From the NCBI GenBank assembly GCA_949592205.1, contig CATIUR010000001.1, forward strand, positions 310,834,250 through 310,898,249: a stretch of DNA of 64,000 bases. The letters run 5' to 3'. Below the pieces are notes generated by a model. It made no database searches. It worked only from the letters and a program-made list of their open reading frames with translations, and was not told the origin of the DNA. The first letter of the stretch is position 1; the number at the start of each line of letters is the position of its first letter. The stretch is from Helichrysum umbraculigerum (taxonomy: Eukaryota; Streptophyta; Magnoliopsida; Asterales; Asteraceae). The translations under genes and the position numbers were made by a program. Below are positions 33,356 to 45,825 of this stretch, piece by piece.

Positions 33356-35000
33356 TGCCAAATAATTTTAAACAGTTTTACGAATTTTTGCTACATGTTT
33401 CACTTTTCTTAGTGATTTATTTTGTCATTAAGCATTTGCGCTGTTTTCATAATATTTCCCAAATTGTTTCTTGCATCGTACTCGATACTTAAATATACAA
33501 AATGAAAACCCCATCACTTGACACAAGTGATTTTGATAGGGTTGAGCATGAGGCGGTTATGGTCTAAATCCGCCCTCATAAATAGACTTTTGGTTAAGTA
33601 AAATTTTAACCAATTGGTTATGGTTAAAGAGTGATCTGGTTAACGTTTTAAATAAACGGTTCGGTTTGGTTTTTGGTTCAATTGGTTACTAACCAAAGTA
33701 GGGCAAACACTTGATAAAACCTAAACTCACGAAAATATTGTAAACAGTCGTTGTCGATATTCATGACCGAATTAATAAAAGGCACGCCAAAAACAAAATT
33801 AAAAAAATCATGTAATAAAAAACATCCAAAACTTACTATAAAATTATATAAATAGTCAATTTCTAACATCAAATGTAAACAACTATTGATGACACAAAGC
33901 TAGTAACAAATGTAGGTAAATAGCACGGATAATTTTTAAAACTATATTCCTCTTGTTAAGAATCATCTTTAACTATTTCAGCCTTTTGAAATGGATATAT
34001 CCTGCAAAACCATTTTGAAAACCTTAAACATCTGCTACTCTTCAACTTTACATTTGAACAACCTGAGAGTAAAAAAGTCAACAAAGAAAGTTAGTAGACT
34101 GTAGACATACTCAAATATCGTAGATCTGAACAAAAATCATAGATTTACAACCAAACAGCTGAAATACGGCGAATTAAACAAAACGTAGCCAAAAAATGTA
34201 GAGGTAACAAAAAATTAGAACATATATATCACGATTTTTTTAGTTTTCTTTATATATTAACATATCTAACCAAAGTATAAAAAGAAAAAAAAAACATATC
34301 TACCAAACTAAAGCTTAAGAACTTACTAAAAAAACATCAAAACCCTTAAAAATCGACGAGTTTGATACAGTTTTGTGTCGGCATTACAAGCAAGATTTGT
34401 TATAATAGCATAACAATTAGCATTTCTCATCGGTTGAAGGGATTTTTTGATTTAAGAGGTGATGTAACGCAAAAAGTCATGTTTTTTACGTACATTATTC
34501 TGCACTTATTGGACTTATATTTGGTGAAAACATCTTAAAACAATCATTATTTACTAAAATTCACCAAAGCAGTCCAATTATAGGTATTGCTACAAAAGTC
34601 ACCAAAAACATCCGATTTGCACGTAAAACAAGGCAAATTATGTCACCTTAAGTATTCTCCTTTTGATTATCTTATAGAAGCAGATCTTAATCCATATTTT
34701 ATTGTTCTATAGAAAATTACAAGATCAGAGGTGAAAGAATCAAGCTAAACGGATGAAAGACGAAGAAGATGTGCAGTTTAGAAGCCGGTTCCCGGAGCAC
34801 GTAAAAGATCTACAACTCTAAATTTGGCAAACTTAGTTTCATTTAAAGCGTAATGGAAAGACGAATCCAACGGCGCAAGAATCAAGCAAATCGGGCTTCA
34901 AACGAAGAAGATACAAGAGAAACAAGCAACGAAACATGAGCGCAGATCAAGCAACCAAAATAATTGGCCCTTGACCCCCCCCCCCCCCCCTGCAAGTGCC

Positions 35001-37515
35001 TGTTGTGCCGTCAGAGTGCTGACTCTGCAGTTGTCGTTCTAAGGTGGGCACAGCGGTCCTGTAAACAATGACGCAACACATGAACGTGTTAGGTTTTAAA
35101 TTTATATGAGCTGGGGCTCAAACTATAATTACTACTTACTTTTGGAGAGTAAGCAGTAAGTATAACTCGAGTGTCGTTCTTAAAATCGGAGCGAATGGAA
35201 CTAAAAGGGACTTACCGTAAACGAGCTTTCTGATAGGATGGGTTTATAAAAGTAGGTAGGTTTTTTTTGTTCTATCTAATACTAAATAAAACAAGTAAAT
35301 AAAATAGAGAGTAGGCAATAGGTAGAGCGTGATTGCTGAAACTTCGATAATTAGGGTTTCTGGATGATATTCATTATAAGGATGATTGGACACTACCTTG
35401 GGCAAATCATCAGACGGACAGTGGGTGTAAACACTAGGACCCTACGTTTTAGTCTGAAAGCCTAAAAGCATATGTCACTGAATCCTAGGTTATCATGATG
35501 CTGATCAGAAACAGGTTGTTTAAACCCCCCCTCACTTGTCTTAAAAGACTAAGCGACCTCTACGGATGATATAGTGTAGGCATAAGGTAACAAAATGCAA
35601 TTATATATCTGACCTTTCTTAACACCTAAATATATCTGAGTTTATCTAGGTATGTACAAATTGTATGCTATATATGTTGAGCTGTCGGTTATGTTGAGTT
35701 AAGTGGTTTAAGCATCTTGTATTACATACGAATACTTGCTTTCTTTTCAGAACTCATTTATATCAGGTTTAAGCATAATTAACTCCATCATGAATTAGAC
35801 CCTCCTTTGCTATCAGGCGTTCATCCCTAGGAATACTCATGGTGTACAGTGCAATTGGCATATCCACAGTGCTCCAGACTCAAGGTATACTCACGGTGTA
35901 TAGTGCATTTGGTATATCCACAGTGTTCCAGACTCAAGGCATACTAACGGTGTACTGTACATTAAAGTAGTTACACAACTGCGTGTTAACCTTGGTGTAC
36001 TAACGATGTACGGTGCAGCGAGCATTTCAATAGATTTATTTTAACCTTGGTGTAATCACGGTGTACGGTGCAGCGAGCATTTCCACAGCTTTATTGTTCC
36101 TAGACCCATATTCTAAAAGGGTGACTTTTAGGTATTCCACGATGAAATAACCCTACGGCAGTTCCTTAGCTTCCATGTATTTGTACTCCACACGAGGTGT
36201 TTCCAACGCTATACGAAGTACTGTGCCGATTTATGGAATATTCATAGCTTCATACGGTAATATGAGATAACTATATCTACGTAGTATTAGGGTTGATCAG
36301 ATCCTATCCTAAGGCAATAGTCACGTGAAAGACTGGAAAGGGTGGAAACTTGATTAAGTCTATATTCATGTAAAACTCAACAAGATATACAGCAAAACAA
36401 TCACCAATCATAGCATGTTAAATATGAATTAAATATCATCCATAATCCTAATATCTACATTTCAACAATCACAGTATCAGACTACGTAAATAGCATGGCA
36501 ATATTCGCAAAACAAACAAAGATATCATGCAAACAAAACATAATAACCGTAAGTAAAGGAATAAGTAATAACAAGTATTTAAGCAGCGTAACACTGAGTA
36601 GTACAGGCCAGAGTCTTGAAAACTTCATTACAATAAAATTCCCAAGCTACAGCTATCTTCCCTACTCGAACCGTGCCTACATCTCTCTAGTTCCCTAGAG
36701 AGAGAAACTAGAGAGAGAAACTAAACTAATCTAATATAGAGAGAGAGAGTGTGTGAGAGAGAAAGTGAGAAATGTTGAAGGTGTGAAGGTGTGTGAAATA
36801 AGGATGAGGAGTGCTCTATTTATAGGCAACCAAGGATGCAAGAGTACAAGTCCACAGGCATGCACGTACAAGCAAACGAAGCAAAACGAGAGACCACAAG
36901 ACCAAACCAGGCCATACACGGCACTATACAAGCCATACACGACCTTGTATAGGCCATACACGGCCTCCTCTAGGCCGTACACGGCTAGGGGGTGGCCGCG
37001 TGGTAGGCCGTGTGATTTGCTCGTCTTTTCGCGTTGCTTCGGAAGGCCGTATCTTCTTCGTTACGTGTCCGTTTGACTTGATTCTTACGCCCACGGTCTC
37101 GTAATTCTGTTACGCTTCAAATGATGTGAATTTGGTATAAATTGGAGGTGTGGAGCCCAGGCGTGTCCAAAATACGTTCGTAGTCTTCGGTTGTGTTGTT
37201 TGTTGCGTATCTCTCTCATCCTTGATCCAATCTGAGCAATCTATATATCCACATTCTTGTAATCTCCATGACTACAAAATAAGACATTCGTGAGGGCCCG
37301 GTGTGAAGTTTACAGTGGAGTTAGGGTTTGGCTCAAAATGGTGCCTATTTAGGTTAGTTTTCTGCCCTTTTTGCTTGCTTTTCTAAGGACCGACAAGTTT
37401 ATACCTTTCTAACAAAAGTTGGTGAATAATGATGATTTTAAGAAATATTTGTTTGAAAAGAGCTAAATATGGGACAAATAATGCATGTAAAAACGTGACT
37501 TTTTGAGATACATCA
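35001..37515 (-). repeat. Element A 3' LTR
   Basis: Homologous to 52766-55140 over most of its length (GAGCTGGGGCTCAAACTATA near 35110, GTGTACGGTGCAGCGAGCAT near 36060). Upper end placed at ...ACATCA before ATCCCACACTT; lower end at TGTTGTGCC by comparison with B and so less certain. TATA box TATAAATA on the - strand at 36817-36824; degenerate 21-bp-spaced palindromes at 36910-37017. Confidence 0.82.
36910..37017 (-). repeat. Phased GGCC(A/G)TACACGG motifs in the A LTR promoter
   Basis: Copies begin at 36910, 36931, 36952 and 36973 (21-bp steps), with weaker ones at about 36993 and 37006. They match the B-copy motifs (54551-54644), with C/T and G/A changes, and sit about 86 bases upstream of the TATA box on the - strand. 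Confidence 0.85.
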
Positions 37516-39712
37516 AATATCCCACACTTAAGCTTTTGATTGTCCTCAAGCAAACCTCATTTGGAAAATAGTTTTTGAAAGGTTATTTTGGATGCTTAGA
37601 GTACCTTCTGCAGAAAGTCACTTCTTTCAAATTAGAAAAATCTTTTCGGAAAGTAAGCATCAACAAAAATTAACTATACTTAAACATAAAACTGATCAAC
37701 CCTTTTTGGCATACTTTGCAACTCTCGAGACGTAGATGTACATGACTGGGTGATTCTCACAAGTGAGTCACTCAATTCACTCAGAAGTGTATCGGGTAAC
37801 CTATAATCTATAGAAACAAAATCGCTCATTGCCAGTCATGCAGTGCTTATCGTCATAGGCTTGGTCGAGAATCGAATCTCCACCACTCCTTTGAGAACGG
37901 TGCTAATTATCCCAAGGCATTTTAATCGGGTTGTGTGAGTAAGGGTAAAGTGGGTAAGGATAGGGGTAGGTTGGTCAATGGTTTTAGGGTTTTGGAACTT
38001 CAGACTCGGAGTTTTTCAAAAATCAAAGCAAGTTTCACTTGAGATAACTACTAGAGTAGACTCATCTCCTAGAGGAATAATCTCTTCTTTTGATGTTTCT
38101 TTTGAGATCTAACGGTTTTTTCTTCTTTGTAGAGTAGTGTGCTTATTTGAGGTCTTCTAGGAGTTCTCCAAGGTCTGCTTTTCTTTTCTTTTTCTTCTTT
38201 TTATGACCTCGGAGATCCTTCATGTAGTGAGACATCTTTGACTTCTTTTTTGACAAGTACCAATTTTTCGTGCTGTCTTCTGCGGATAATATCTTCGTGA
38301 TAGGTACTATCTTCGCTTTTGTACCGTATCTTCTTTTTAGATTTCTTTTCTTTTTAAACTCTTGAAAAGTACGGAGAGATGTTTGAAGATGAGACACCAA
38401 TAGAAAGATATCTCAGGCAATCCTTTACTTATGATCTATGAAGTTCACGAGCTGGAATGGTGTTTACTGGGAAAGTGTTTGTGTAGTGGGGAAGTTTTTT
38501 AGGTCTTTTGTGGTTCTGATATGAAATGGCTAAGGCGGAAAGGGTTTTCTAATCGGATCATCAACAATCTTAGAAAGAAAGTTGGAAGGGTTGGCTTGAA
38601 AAGATATGAAAGAAATGGGTTAATCCTAATAAATGCCAAGATCATCTAATTGCACCTATACCACGTACGGCACTCATTGGTATGGTCTCAAAACGCATTA
38701 CAGGAGCAAGTTCAAATTCAAAGACACATGCATCGGCGCACACTCCGAAATGAAAGTGAAGCATTAAAAATGAATGCTTATAATGGTCTCAAATACCTCA
38801 CAACAAAAGGGGTTATATGCACCAAGTCATCCGATGCCTAGAGGTTTTCATAATTTTAGTTTAAGATACGTTCTTATTTTTGCCTTATCTTACTTTCCAA
38901 TGCAATTTATTTATTTTGACAGAAAGTTTATCCCTTTAAAATAATTTTCTAAGTCTAAAATCTTTTGAAAAATATTCAAAATCAACCGAATGGATGTCGA
39001 ACACCGTCGAGGTTGGATTTTCGAATGTTTTTGGTGATTAAAAATCTCAACTTTTTAGGTTGGTTTTGCGAAATTTTTTGAAAAAGTTTGAATGAAAACG
39101 GAGTTATTACTTTGGACAGGAAAATATAAACTTGTGGTATTTATATATCGTGTATCCCACACTTAAAACAAGATTGTCCTCAATGTTCATTGCTAAGACA
39201 TAGGATTTTCTTCGGGAAAAATCCCACACTTAGGTTTTGAAATAATGGAACAATTTTAAGTGTTTTGAAAAATTTGGTGGGATGGCATCCCACACTTAGA
39301 ATTTAGGCATAGTTGGATATATGGTAATGGAGAAAATCGTGACAAAAAGAAAGGAACTTCCCTAAGGTAGAGACGGGGAGATGTGTTTAAAGAAAGAAGC
39401 GGCGATCTGCAGGTGATTGAAGTTTCTTGGTTGATTCCATGCAGAAAGCAGTTTCTTCGTGAACGATCGGCATCTCCTTTCCTCAATTCTCATTTGCACA
39501 AACACATTTCACTTATTCTAGCTAAAAAAAAAAACAGAGATTAAAATATAATAAACTAAATAACTGATAACTAAATATATAAAGAAACTAAGCAGACTAT
39601 GTCTGGTAGTTCATATCTCAAAAATATAACAAAGTAAAGTTTCACAACCACAAAATAAGTCATAAGTATGGAATATAGGAAATAGTAAGTATGTAGATAT
39701 GGGTGCACAGAT
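37516..39712 (-). other. Element A non-coding 3' interior
   Basis: No ORF that I can support. Contains the polypurine tract at the LTR border and three more copies of the same CTAAGTGTGGGAT-type motif (reverse strand) at 39154-39165, 39221-39233 and 39287-39299. A long segment near 37700-38800 aligns with 55300-56400 of element B. Confidence 0.75.
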
Positions 39713-40586
39713 CTAGGGTGCCGGAGAGCCCTGATCAGAGTCCTGAACAGATGGCTGAACCGGTGGAGGAACTGAGGAAGGTCCGACAACTGACTGCTGA
39801 CCACTGGAGACTCTCTGCTCCTCTGACCTCACCTGCATGTACTGCATCAATACATCTCTAAGGGAGCAGGCAGGTAACTTCATCGGTTCCTCCAAGGCCA
39901 ACTGTCAAAAGTCTTCATAAGTCGTCCCCTCACGCTCCATCTTGGTCCTGTAAATATGCCTAAGCATATCCTCTGTAGGAAGCTCATCAGAAGGTATAGG
40001 GTCTAATGCCAGCAATCCTGCAAACTCTGATAATGTGAAAGGATCAGTGCCCAAATGAACAATATCTGGTCGGTAGGAACCAGTAGCCTCTCCTCCTACG
40101 GATTGCTGAGAAGAATTGGCTCTACGGGCTGATGCAGTGGGATGTGGAAATGCAGCATCAACCGATAAACAGTGCTCAACTAACCGTGTGGGTGGAATGG
40201 TAGTAGTAGGTGGTATGTGGGTAGTGTATGGTGGTATGGTAGTAGGTGGTGGAATGGTAGTGGATGGTGGCATGGTAGTGGATGGTGGAACGGGTGGTAG
40301 TGGCACACACTCGTACAGGGAGCTGGAATACCTAAAGCCCTAGCTATAAGTGCCTGATGCGCGTTGTTGACAACCAACGCGTGCAAAGTGAAGTACTGGG
40401 TCATGGGAGTGACTGGATCTGTATGACGTATCTGAGCTTGGGGACCTGATGTCCCAACCCCAGCATCCCTGACTCGTCTCCTGGTACTCCTAGGCACGGC
40501 CGGTACTCTATCCACTCTATCAGTAACCGGAGTCTCTATATCCTCCTCTCTGACCCTCTTCCTGGTCATGAAACATCCTGGGATAA
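39713..40586 (-). pseudogene. Element A ORF2, C-terminal remnant
   Basis: Matches residues about 285-575 of element B ORF2: IPGC next to the Gy3 junction, a Pro/Thr/His-rich middle and the end RVSSGQQSVVGPS...DQGSPAP. It has a frameshift between about 40306 and 40180 and an in-frame TGA near 39902-39907. Its N-terminal half is separated by Gy3 and lies outside the window. Confidence 0.85.
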
Positions 40587-43500
40587 TGTGACACCACTCA
40601 AATATTTAATACGCGTAATAGTACTTAATTTGTAATTAGTTGTAATTACGTACAAAATATTCGAACGAACCCGACAAAAATACGGACGTTGGTGAACAAA
40701 CATTAAATAATATAAAATTATTTAACCAACTCGAAAACTTATAAATATTAAGTTGATGATATTTAACACGTTAATTATATCGTATAAAGTAAGGCAAACA
40801 CAACAAAAATGCGCGAATCGAAATCGGCAACCAAATGAAACTCGATAATTATTTTGGTAACTCAAAATAAAGTTTTTTAATGATATTTCAATGAAAAATT
40901 ATCCAAAACATATCGTTAATTTAAACGACTCATTTTAACGTTACGCGATTTAACGTGCTAAAATGAATAACGGGTAAACGACCTAAATGCATAACACATT
41001 CTAAATTCGAAATTTAAACACTCCACTCACTTAAATGGGCCCCATTTGACCAGCCCCTCCCCACCATGTGCACCCACATGGTCACTACCTCTTGCACCAT
41101 ACACATCTCATGCAAGACATGAATTCCTCATTTTCCCATCATTCACTCTAACCCATTCACTGCTCCTTCTCTCTACACCACTTTCTCACACTAAAAATTT
41201 GAGATTCTGTCAGCCCCAACAACCACCTAAGACCACCAACAAACCACCATTCAACCACCGGAGTACCACCATCAAGAACTTCAAGGTTGCAAGCATTTTT
41301 GGCCATCATCATCATCTTCATCTTCATCCTCATCATTTCCTTTGTAAGAATACACTCTCTTTCTAAAAACTTACTTGCATGTTGCTGATTTTAATGTTTT
41401 ATAGCTCATCTAACTAGATTATGTCCAAAATTGTGGTTAAAACTCGTTTTTGAAGCTAATACATGAACACACATAATCTGCCCAGAAAAACACAGCTCAC
41501 TAATTCGACCATAACTTGAGTTCTAGGAAGCGTTAGACAACGAATCTTATATCAAACGTTGCGTATTGAAAAGATCTACAAAAAGTTCTTCTATAGCTCC
41601 TTGCAGAAACGCGCACATTTTTAGCTACGAATTAATCTTTGGGTCTGGTCTGATGAAAGTCGAAAACTGTGTTCGGTACTTATGTCACACCCCGCTAAAG
41701 CGGAAACACGAGGTGTAACAGTACCGGGTAACAAATGCACAAGATATAGAAGTAATACCATACATAATTTAGCAAAAGTATTACAAGTTACCACAAGTTC
41801 AAAACATAATTCCAAAGGTGACTACAACAAGTTCATAAAAGTTTCCAAAAGTTAGTCATAACCCAAATTAAAGCAAACGCATGTGAGAATGCATCCACAC
41901 AAAAGTACTCCTAGAATGCGTCTTACTGTCGATCTCCTGAAAAGCATGATAAAACAAACGGTGAACTATGGTCATAGTTGGTGAGTTCACAGGTTTAATG
42001 TTAAAGATAAATGAATCAAAAGCTTTGTTCATCAAGTATATAAATATAAATGATTGGTTGTAATTATTGCGAATAGGAAAGTAGTATATACGAATGTTAA
42101 TGCAATGAGGCCACTACTAAACCGATTAGACCGACACATGCCCCAAGCTCCATGTTCTATCGGTAACATGAGTAAAAGTAATACTATGCACCCACGTTAC
42201 AGTGTGAGTTAGGGATGGTCTACCCTAAATAGCGCTATCCATAAATATTAACGGCTCGTCTGGCTCTCGGACGAGTTAATAAGTAGTGTAAAGGTATTTC
42301 CGGGGACTTTAGCACGATAGTACTCAAGCATAACAATAGTATACACACCAATTCGCATAAGTAGCATGGCAAAGATTTAACAAGTTCATGAATGTACAAC
42401 CAATTTAGTAAAAATTTGGAATCATGCTTTTCACCCCAAAATATTAAACAAGTGAAAAAAAGGGGCTGTGAGAACTCACTGTTGAGCGTAAGAGTGAATC
42501 AACGGATGTAACACGTGTGCTTGACGAGTATGACTCCTATCCAAGTCCTATGAACACAAGTTCTCTAGTTAGATTCTCGGTAAATTGGTTTGTTAAGATT
42601 GCTTAGTTAAATATCTAGATTACAAAGTGCCTTTTTGGTTTGATTGGTTTGAAGTTTGTTAATGTCCGATTATCGCGTTTGTGTACAATAATGAATACTA
42701 ATATATTACACACAAAAAAAAATTGTCGAACGTCTCATACAAGTCGTATAATGTCACGTGATTGTAATGTCCATATTTCATATTGTTTTGAGTGTTGGAA
42801 CATTGGTTCCTTACAATTTTATGTTTATTAAACCCATAACCCGATTATACCACATAAGACACCCCATAACCTTCTTGTTAGCATTATTTCCGAAAATAGT
42901 AAGTTTTCCGTCTCCGAAACCGAGACTCATTTTTTTTTGTTGACTCGGTCAAAACTCCTCGGTTTGACCCGAGACTTATTCCCAACCCTTAAACATGTTC
43001 ATAAGTCATAAAAAGTTATTCTTTCCCTAAATAACAAGTTCGCAAGTGTCGGTTTTTCAATTTTACCAAAATCAGTCAACATTCTTATTTTCAGAATTTT
43101 ATCTCTGTTTGTTGTATTTATTAAAAATACTTCTGATTTGAAATCAAATATAGAAAAAATCACAGATTATCCCGATACAATATGTTATCTAGTTACTGTA
43201 ATTTTTCCAATATCTAAAAATTAGTGCAAATATTTTTAGTATTTTCTTTTATTTTCTGTGTCCAAATAGGGACACATGCATGCAATCATTACATCTGAGT
43301 AAAATACATTGGGTTCCAGAAAAAGTGATCAACAGAAACATTGTAACCAACAAAATTTGTAAACTTTTGGCGTTGGTTTCAAGTTATTTGGAGGTGTGAG
43401 GCTCTAGATATTATTAAAATACCAAGATAAAAGTTTCTGACCCTTTTCAACAGTTTGTATATCTTTTGTCCCAAAAATTATTAAAAATATCAAACGAACT

Positions 43501-43884
43501 CAAATCAATATGAGGTTTATGGGGTTGGAAAGATAACTTCCAGAACTTGAATTTAGACTATAAAAACATCCATTTTCATGTAGAAATTATTTTTAGAAAA
43601 ATCGTGGAAGTAGATGAAAGTTTCTGGACAGAAGCATTCCAGACTCATAATGGGTGTTTTGTTCATAGTGAAGAACACCAATCATGAAATAAAAGAAGTT
43701 TTTGATCCTTTGACCTTTAAATCTATGTTCTAACACATGCATGGTATTAAAATACATCCATGATGTGCTAGAGGTGATTATTATCATAAAAACAAGATTT
43801 CTACATACTAAGAACAATATATCAACAAGTTTACAAACAATAAAAAAAAAATTTTCACTTGATTTTCGGTTTGATCATGGGTTA

Positions 43885-45825
43885 TATAACACCCCTCGTT
43901 AATTATAAACACTATATATAATATTTGCGACTCGGAAGCGTATATATTTCAAAACATTACTATCAATGTCAATTTAAAATGTCAATAAACTTTTTCAAAT
44001 CTAATACATGAGATTTTAACAAACTCGGTGTTATATAATTCAGCACATCTCTTTAGTTATAAAACTAACATCAGAGTAAAAGCCTGTCAAACATTCCATC
44101 CAGTCCAACAACTTCCTGCCCTGCCCAATATGTCCCATCTATTTCAACCTGCAGGCAGAACTGTGGTGGGGTTAGCATAAAGCTAAGTGAATGAAACTAT
44201 AAGCAACAGTACAACCTAGCATAATAATCTGTTTACATCAAATAACAATAAACAGAAAATCAATCATTCACTCGACATCCAATCAATGTCTAGCTACACC
44301 AATCAAACATTATCAATCGTCATGAGGATCGGTGGCTCCTGAGATACCCTAATACCGGTTTGGTAATCAAGGAACTCTTATCAATCATCTGTATTGGCCT
44401 ATACATAATTACCGATAACCAGTTGTTAATCACACACGACCTAGATCTCCAAACCAACATTTCAAGTTTCAAGATCTCCTGTCGTCTACAATAACAACCA
44501 AGTCCAACTGTCAAGTCAAGTTGACCTCAGAATCTTACATACTAGCTCAAACAGCCAAGTAAGCAACTAGTCAAACTATCATGGCAAGATATCTCAACAA
44601 TTACATTCTATCAAAGTAATACTATAATTACTTGTTGTAAATCAAATCATTACAACTAAATCACACTGAGGTTACAGATCCACTCACCGACACCTCAGGC
44701 CTCCACTCAGTAGTCTAATATCACTGAGTCTTCTCCACATCTGAGAATTTACAATCAAATATAAGTTAGTAATCCATATCAATACATAACTTATATCAAT
44801 CCATACTATTAGGAACTTAACATAATAATATGAATATTACTAGTTCCTAATCATATATTAGTTATTACAACATAACTATTATCATATATGAACCTGAACA
44901 TATATCAAATAACAATCACATTACTTATAAAAAATCAAACAAGAAATGTGACACCAGCCAATCAAGCCGCCGGCTTCTCTATGAAGCCGCCGGCTTCAAA
45001 CCACCACCCGCCGGCTTCACCTTCCAAACCGCCGGGTCAATTACCAAATGTGGTAATAGAACTAAACTTCGTTTTAAAGCTTACACTACCCGCCGGGTCG
45101 GGTTTATACCCGCCGGGTTCCTTCCAGATTAACCAAGCCGCCGGCTTGCCCCACGAAGCCGCCGGCTTCTATCGTCTTCCCAGCCATCTGCGTCCTGTTC
45201 AAACCCTAACTCACGGGTTTAATACCCAAATCACTCAAAACTCGATTTTAAACAGTTTTAAACCACTAGAAACATCAGGTAATCATCATATAACACTTAT
45301 AACATGTTTCTAACATCCAATTCTTCCAAATCATCAATTATCCCAATTTCAATCAAATGGAAATAATTAAACTTACTTCTTGATTTGAAGAACAATGAAT
45401 TGAGAATTGATATTGGTGAAACTTAAATCAATCTCAGCTTCCAATTCTAAGGTTTCAATTCCTGATTTGGATTTCATAGGGCTTTTGATAGTTTTGAAGT
45501 TTCTAAAATGAAACTTTCCTAAAAAGGAAAGTTGATATATAGTCAGTTCACCCAAACCGCCTTCAATATACGGGTATAATTTAATACCCCATTCTAAATC
45601 TATTGTCTGGAACCCGAAAACCATTTGCGAGTCCAAACATTTTATTGCACCGTCAACTATATTAATTTACAACAATTAATAATTCACTTATCACATTGGA
45701 ATATTCGACTCCTATTCCAATTATTTCAACTATTTTAAATAAATATTATTTCCAAACACATTTAAATACATATTTAAATCAAGAAATAATATATAAACAA
45801 CTAGGTCCATTTCGAGGATGTTACA
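43885..45825 (-). mobile_element. LTR Z: solo LTR nested in LTR X
   Basis: Ends TATAACACCCC and GGATGTTACA, flanked by GGTTA at 43880-43884 and 45826-45830. On the - strand it starts TGTAACATCC; the expected final CA has mutated to TA. 1941 bp, no ORF. It carries palindromic GCCGGC repeats at 44960-45171. Confidence 0.82.
44960..45171 (-). repeat. GAAGCCGCCGGCTTC palindromes in LTR Z
   Basis: Four copies of AAGCCGCCGGCTT and four of the related CCGCCGGGT/CCGCCGGCTT within 212 bases, some in direct pairs about 20 bases apart. GC-rich islands in an AT-rich LTR. Confidence 0.88.

Larger units (their letters stand above)
31698..35000. other. AT-rich intergenic DNA upstream of SWEET
   Basis: No gene found on either strand. 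It contains a possible MITE remnant (32124-32298, with GTGGTGGATCCAGG near one end and ACGTGGCTC near the other), a segment starting CAGGGCCGTCTCTGAATT (33093) that resembles the border of hAT-like repeats, a (TA)20 tract with an adjacent Helitron-like end (33288-33355), a stretch of GGTTCGGTT-type repeats (33590-33690) like that in SWEET intron 3 (30405-30460), and a run of about 16 C (34976-34991). Confidence 0.6.
35001..40586 (-). mobile_element. Element A: old copy of an LTR retrotransposon family without visible pol (3' part)
   Basis: 3' LTR at 35001-37515, polypurine tract at 37516-37530, non-coding interior to 39712, then the C-terminal part of ORF2, cut at 40587 by Gy3. LTR, polypurine-tract region and ORF2 all align with element B (52766-58416) but with many differences. 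The rest of A must lie beyond Gy3, to the right of the window. A likely 5-bp flank GTGCC (34996-35000) cannot be confirmed. Confidence 0.85.

Noticed and set aside
34976..34991. Run of about 16 C, and a run of about 17 G at 46210-46226
   Set aside because: Homopolymers of this length are often sequencing or assembly errors; I draw nothing from them.
36495..36698. Small ORFs scattered in the LTRs of A and B and in 31700-35000
   Set aside because: All under about 120 codons, without homologous patterns, and at a frequency expected in AT-rich DNA.
41046..41366. 106-codon ORF with a Ser/Thr/Pro start and His-rich end
   Set aside because: It lies in the Gy3 5' LTR pyrimidine-rich leader; the 3' LTR counterpart does not preserve it, and the composition reflects CT- and CAT-rich DNA.
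44888..45313. 141-codon ORF with repeated AAGF and PPGS
   Set aside because: It covers the GCCGGC palindromes of LTR Z and runs against the orientation assigned to the LTR; no family resemblance.
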